From NCBI RefSeq assembly GCF_022179805.1, contig NZ_BPUO01000004.1, positions 62,001 through 126,000 of the forward strand: a DNA stretch of 64,000 nucleotides, read 5' to 3'. Position 1 is the first letter of the stretch, and each line of letters starts with the position of its first letter. The position numbers and the translations under genes were made by a program. The notes beneath the pieces were generated by a model. It saw only the letters and a program-made list of their open reading frames with translations, did no database searches and was not told the origin of the DNA. Shown piece by piece: positions 62,331 to 64,000 of the stretch. This DNA is from Cupriavidus pauculus. GTDB taxonomy: Bacteria; Pseudomonadota; Gammaproteobacteria; Burkholderiales; Burkholderiaceae.

Positions 62331-63404
62331 ATGAATGTCCTGCTGACATGCGTAGGTAGAAGGCGCTATCTGGTCGAGTATTTCAAGTCGGAGCTGAATG
62401 GCGCCGGCAAGGTACTCGGCGTGGACATGCAAGCCAATACGACAGCCGCGAGTGCGTGCGATGTATTCCTGACCGCGCCAAGCCTCCATGCCGAGCACTA
62501 CATCGACTTCCTGCTCGACGTATGCAGGGAGCATCGGGTTTCGGCCATCCTGTCGCTGAATGACCTCGAACTGCCGCTCATCGCGGCGCACGCACAACGG
62601 TTTCGCGAGATAGGTACGATACCCGTCATCTCGTCCAGCGAGGTCATCCGCCTATGCGCGGACAAGTTCCTGACAGCGCAGTTCGCCGAATCGATTGGGC
62701 TGTCCACGCCGCGCAGCTATGCGACGCTGGACAGCGCGGAGTCTGCCATTGCGGCGGGCTCGGTGAATTTCCCCCTCGTGGTCAAACCCCGCTGGGGCAG
62801 CGCAAGCTTTGGCATCTTCTTCGTCGAGGACCGAAACGAGCTTCGCTTTGCCCATGCCTACTGCCAGCGGATCTGGCAGCAATCGATCTTCGGAATGTTG
62901 GGCCAGCCAGGTGAACAGGTGCTGATCCAGGAAATGATTTCGGGCCAGGAATACGGGATCGATATCTTCAATGATCTCCACGCGAACCTGGTCGGATTCG
63001 CGGTGCGCAAGAAACTGAGGATGCGGGCGGGAGAGACGGACCAGGCCATCACTGTCGAAGGCACGCCATTCCGCGAACTGGCCGCACGCATCAGCCGGGA
63101 GTTGCGACATATCGGCAACGTCGACTGCGATATGATCGAACGCGACGGACGCCACTACCTGCTGGAAATGAATCCAAGATTCGGCGGCGGCTATCCCTTT
63201 ACCCATATGGCCGGCGCCAACCTCGTACGGGTGCTGCTGAACTGCTTGCGTGGTGGGCAGCCAGCGCAGGAAGTCCGGTACCAGGCCGGTGTCGAACTGG
63301 CCAAGTGTGACTACCTGGTCAGGATGAATACGCCGAACGAGGCAGAAGCAACGCTGGCCGCGCCGCTCCAGTCGTTGATGGAAGGCGTGGCGGAAGGCCA
63401 GTGA
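62331..63404 (+). CDS. ATP-grasp (carbamoyl-phosphate-synthase-like) protein
   Basis: This is a 357-residue ATP-grasp ligase. It opens NVLLTCVGRRRYLVEYFK, has the central nucleotide-binding VVKPRWGSASFGIFFV (about residues 145-160) and VLIQEMISGQEYGID, and the metal-binding EMNPRFGGGYPF. Genes of this type often sit beside PglC-like transferases in EPS loci and may attach an amino acid or similar group to a sugar. GGAG lies five bases before ATG 62331, so this was preferred to GTG 62325. Its stop codon lies in the first unit of a 20-bp tandem repeat. Confidence 0.82.
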   Translation: MNVLLTCVGRRRYLVEYFKSELNGAGKVLGVDMQANTTAASACDVFLTAPSLHAEHYIDFLLDVCREHRVSAILSLNDLELPLIAAHAQRFREIGTIPVISSSEVIRLCADKFLTAQFAESIGLSTPRSYATLDSAESAIAAGSVNFPLVVKPRWGSASFGIFFVEDRNELRFAHAYCQRIWQQSIFGMLGQPGEQVLIQEMISGQEYGIDIFNDLHANLVGFAVRKKLRMRAGETDQAITVEGTPFRELAARISRELRHIGNVDCDMIERDGRHYLLEMNPRFGGGYPFTHMAGANLVRVLLNCLRGGQPAQEVRYQAGVELAKCDYLVRMNTPNEAEATLAAPLQSLMEGVAEGQ

Positions 63405-63459
63405 ACCGCCCCTGCCCCCAGTGATCCACCCCTCCCCCCACTGAATCGCCCCGCCCGCG
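63400..63459. repeat. three tandem 20-bp imperfect repeats
   Basis: Units start at 63400, 63420 and 63440 and share the pattern A-STGA-yC-CCCC-CCCC. The first contains the TGA stop of the ATP-grasp gene. The period is exactly 20 bp. It is probably a slippage-prone element of no coding value. Confidence 0.7.
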
Positions 63460-63477
63460 TTGCCGGGCGGCAACGCG
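63456..63477. terminator. hairpin between convergent EPS genes
   Basis: CGCGTTGCC (63456-63464) pairs perfectly with GGCAACGCG (63469-63477) around GGGC. A second short dyad (GCCGGC/GCCGGC) follows. It has no T-run. It lies between the ATP-grasp gene and the convergent kinase gene, so it may act in both directions. Confidence 0.5.
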
Positions 63478-63503
63478 TACGCCGGCGGGCCGCCGGCTGT
63501 GCT

Positions 63504-64000
63504 TCAGGCCGCCTCGCCGGACCCGGTGCGCACGTGGGCGATCTGTCTGACTGACGTCGCCACCAAGGGCATGCCCAGGTAGGGATTCATGGTGCCGAAC
63601 TCCGCCTGGTTGCTGCGCTTCGGTGTGACGCCATTGAGGATGCCACCCGACAGATTGGCGTGCGCACGTGCCAGCCGCTTGAGCGATTCATCGACCTGGT
63701 CGGGCAACGTCGACCCTGCGCGCAGCACCATCAACGTGCCGCCGACCACGTTCGCGACGAGCGCGGCGTCGGCCACGGCCAGCACGGGCGGCGTATCGAT
63801 CAGTACCAGGTCAAAGCGGTCCGCGCAGGCCCGCACGCATTCCGCGAACGCCGGATGCATCAGCAGCTCCGACGGGTTCACCGGAGGCAGGCCAGCCGGC
63901 AGCACGGACAGGCCGTTGATCACGGTGCGCTGAACGGCCTCCGGCAACGCCACGCGACCGGCGAGCAGGTCGGCGAGGCCCACGTCGGTGGGCAGGTCGA
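63504..64000 (-). CDS. tyrosine-kinase-domain protein (Wzc/EpsG-like), C-terminal part, truncated by window edge
   Basis: This is the C-terminal ~165 residues of a protein whose frame continues past the window end; no start was seen. It has VGLADLLAGR, FDLVLIDTPPVLAVADAALVANVVGGTLMVLRAGS (Walker B and following strand) and ILNGV. These match the P-loop kinase domain of Wzc. The tail (NPYLGMPLVATSV...) lacks the usual Tyr cluster. It may be an inactive or differently regulated partner of the Wzc at 53223, perhaps belonging to a second EPS module that continues to the right. Confidence 0.85.
   Translation of the reverse strand, partial: DLPTDVGLADLLAGRVALPEAVQRTVINGLSVLPAGLPPVNPSELLMHPAFAECVRACADRFDLVLIDTPPVLAVADAALVANVVGGTLMVLRAGSTLPDQVDESLKRLARAHANLSGGILNGVTPKRSNQAEFGTMNPYLGMPLVATSVRQIAHVRTGSGEAA

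Overview
The window looks like chromosomal DNA of a high-GC betaproteobacterium of the Cupriavidus/Ralstonia/Burkholderia group. The evidence is strongly GC-biased third codon positions, two Bug-family tripartite tricarboxylate-type receptors, an actinobacterial-style (type 2) LeuA, an AtuA-type gene pair with a LysR regulator, and Wbp-type polysaccharide genes. No rRNA, tRNA, insertion sequence, phage or CRISPR array was seen.

Layout. 0-14.5 kb is mostly metabolic: leuA behind a Leu-codon-rich leader peptide, an OmpW porin, AMP nucleosidase, a GNAT enzyme, a Tat-type exported reductase, a lipoprotein with a ParB-like domain, an AtuA/AtuA-C/Bug operon divergent from a LysR regulator, an SDR and an orphan amino-acid-type binding protein. 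14.7-21.1 kb holds a minus-strand secretion locus laid out like the Pseudomonas functional-amyloid (fap) operon: a large Gly-rich secreted protein, a small secreted protein, a C39 peptidase, an Ala-rich secreted protein and an outer-membrane barrel with an N-terminal coiled coil. A sigma-54-like promoter and a perfect upstream palindrome precede it. 21.7-28.5 kb holds a GntR-Bug-aconitase-family cluster, a phosphoribosyltransferase, cyanase, and four small genes, two of them exported or lipid-anchored.

28.5-64 kb is an exopolysaccharide locus of the Wzx/Wzy type, entered through an AT-richer patch and a response regulator whose receiver lacks the phospho-acceptor Asp. It encodes sugar nucleotide synthesis (a 4,6-dehydratase plus DegT and NeuD/PglD-like enzymes, probably for a diamino sugar; WbpA/B/E/D-like enzymes for a 2,3-diacetamido uronic acid), flippase, polymerase, glycosyltransferases, export (Wza/Wzb/Wzc) and many modifying enzymes. 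Several families occur twice (GNAT/FemAB-like, PAP2, initiating sugar transferase, tyrosine kinase), which suggests two EPS modules merged or internal duplication.

The most notable observation is a repeated promoter architecture within the EPS locus. A GTGG-C/TN/G-CCAC palindrome lies exactly 29 bp upstream of TGRTTAGAT in four places (33.5 kb minus; 44.1, 49.8 and 61.5 kb plus), each in front of a different EPS transcription unit. It looks like the operator and core promoter of an EPS regulon under one unidentified DNA-binding regulator.
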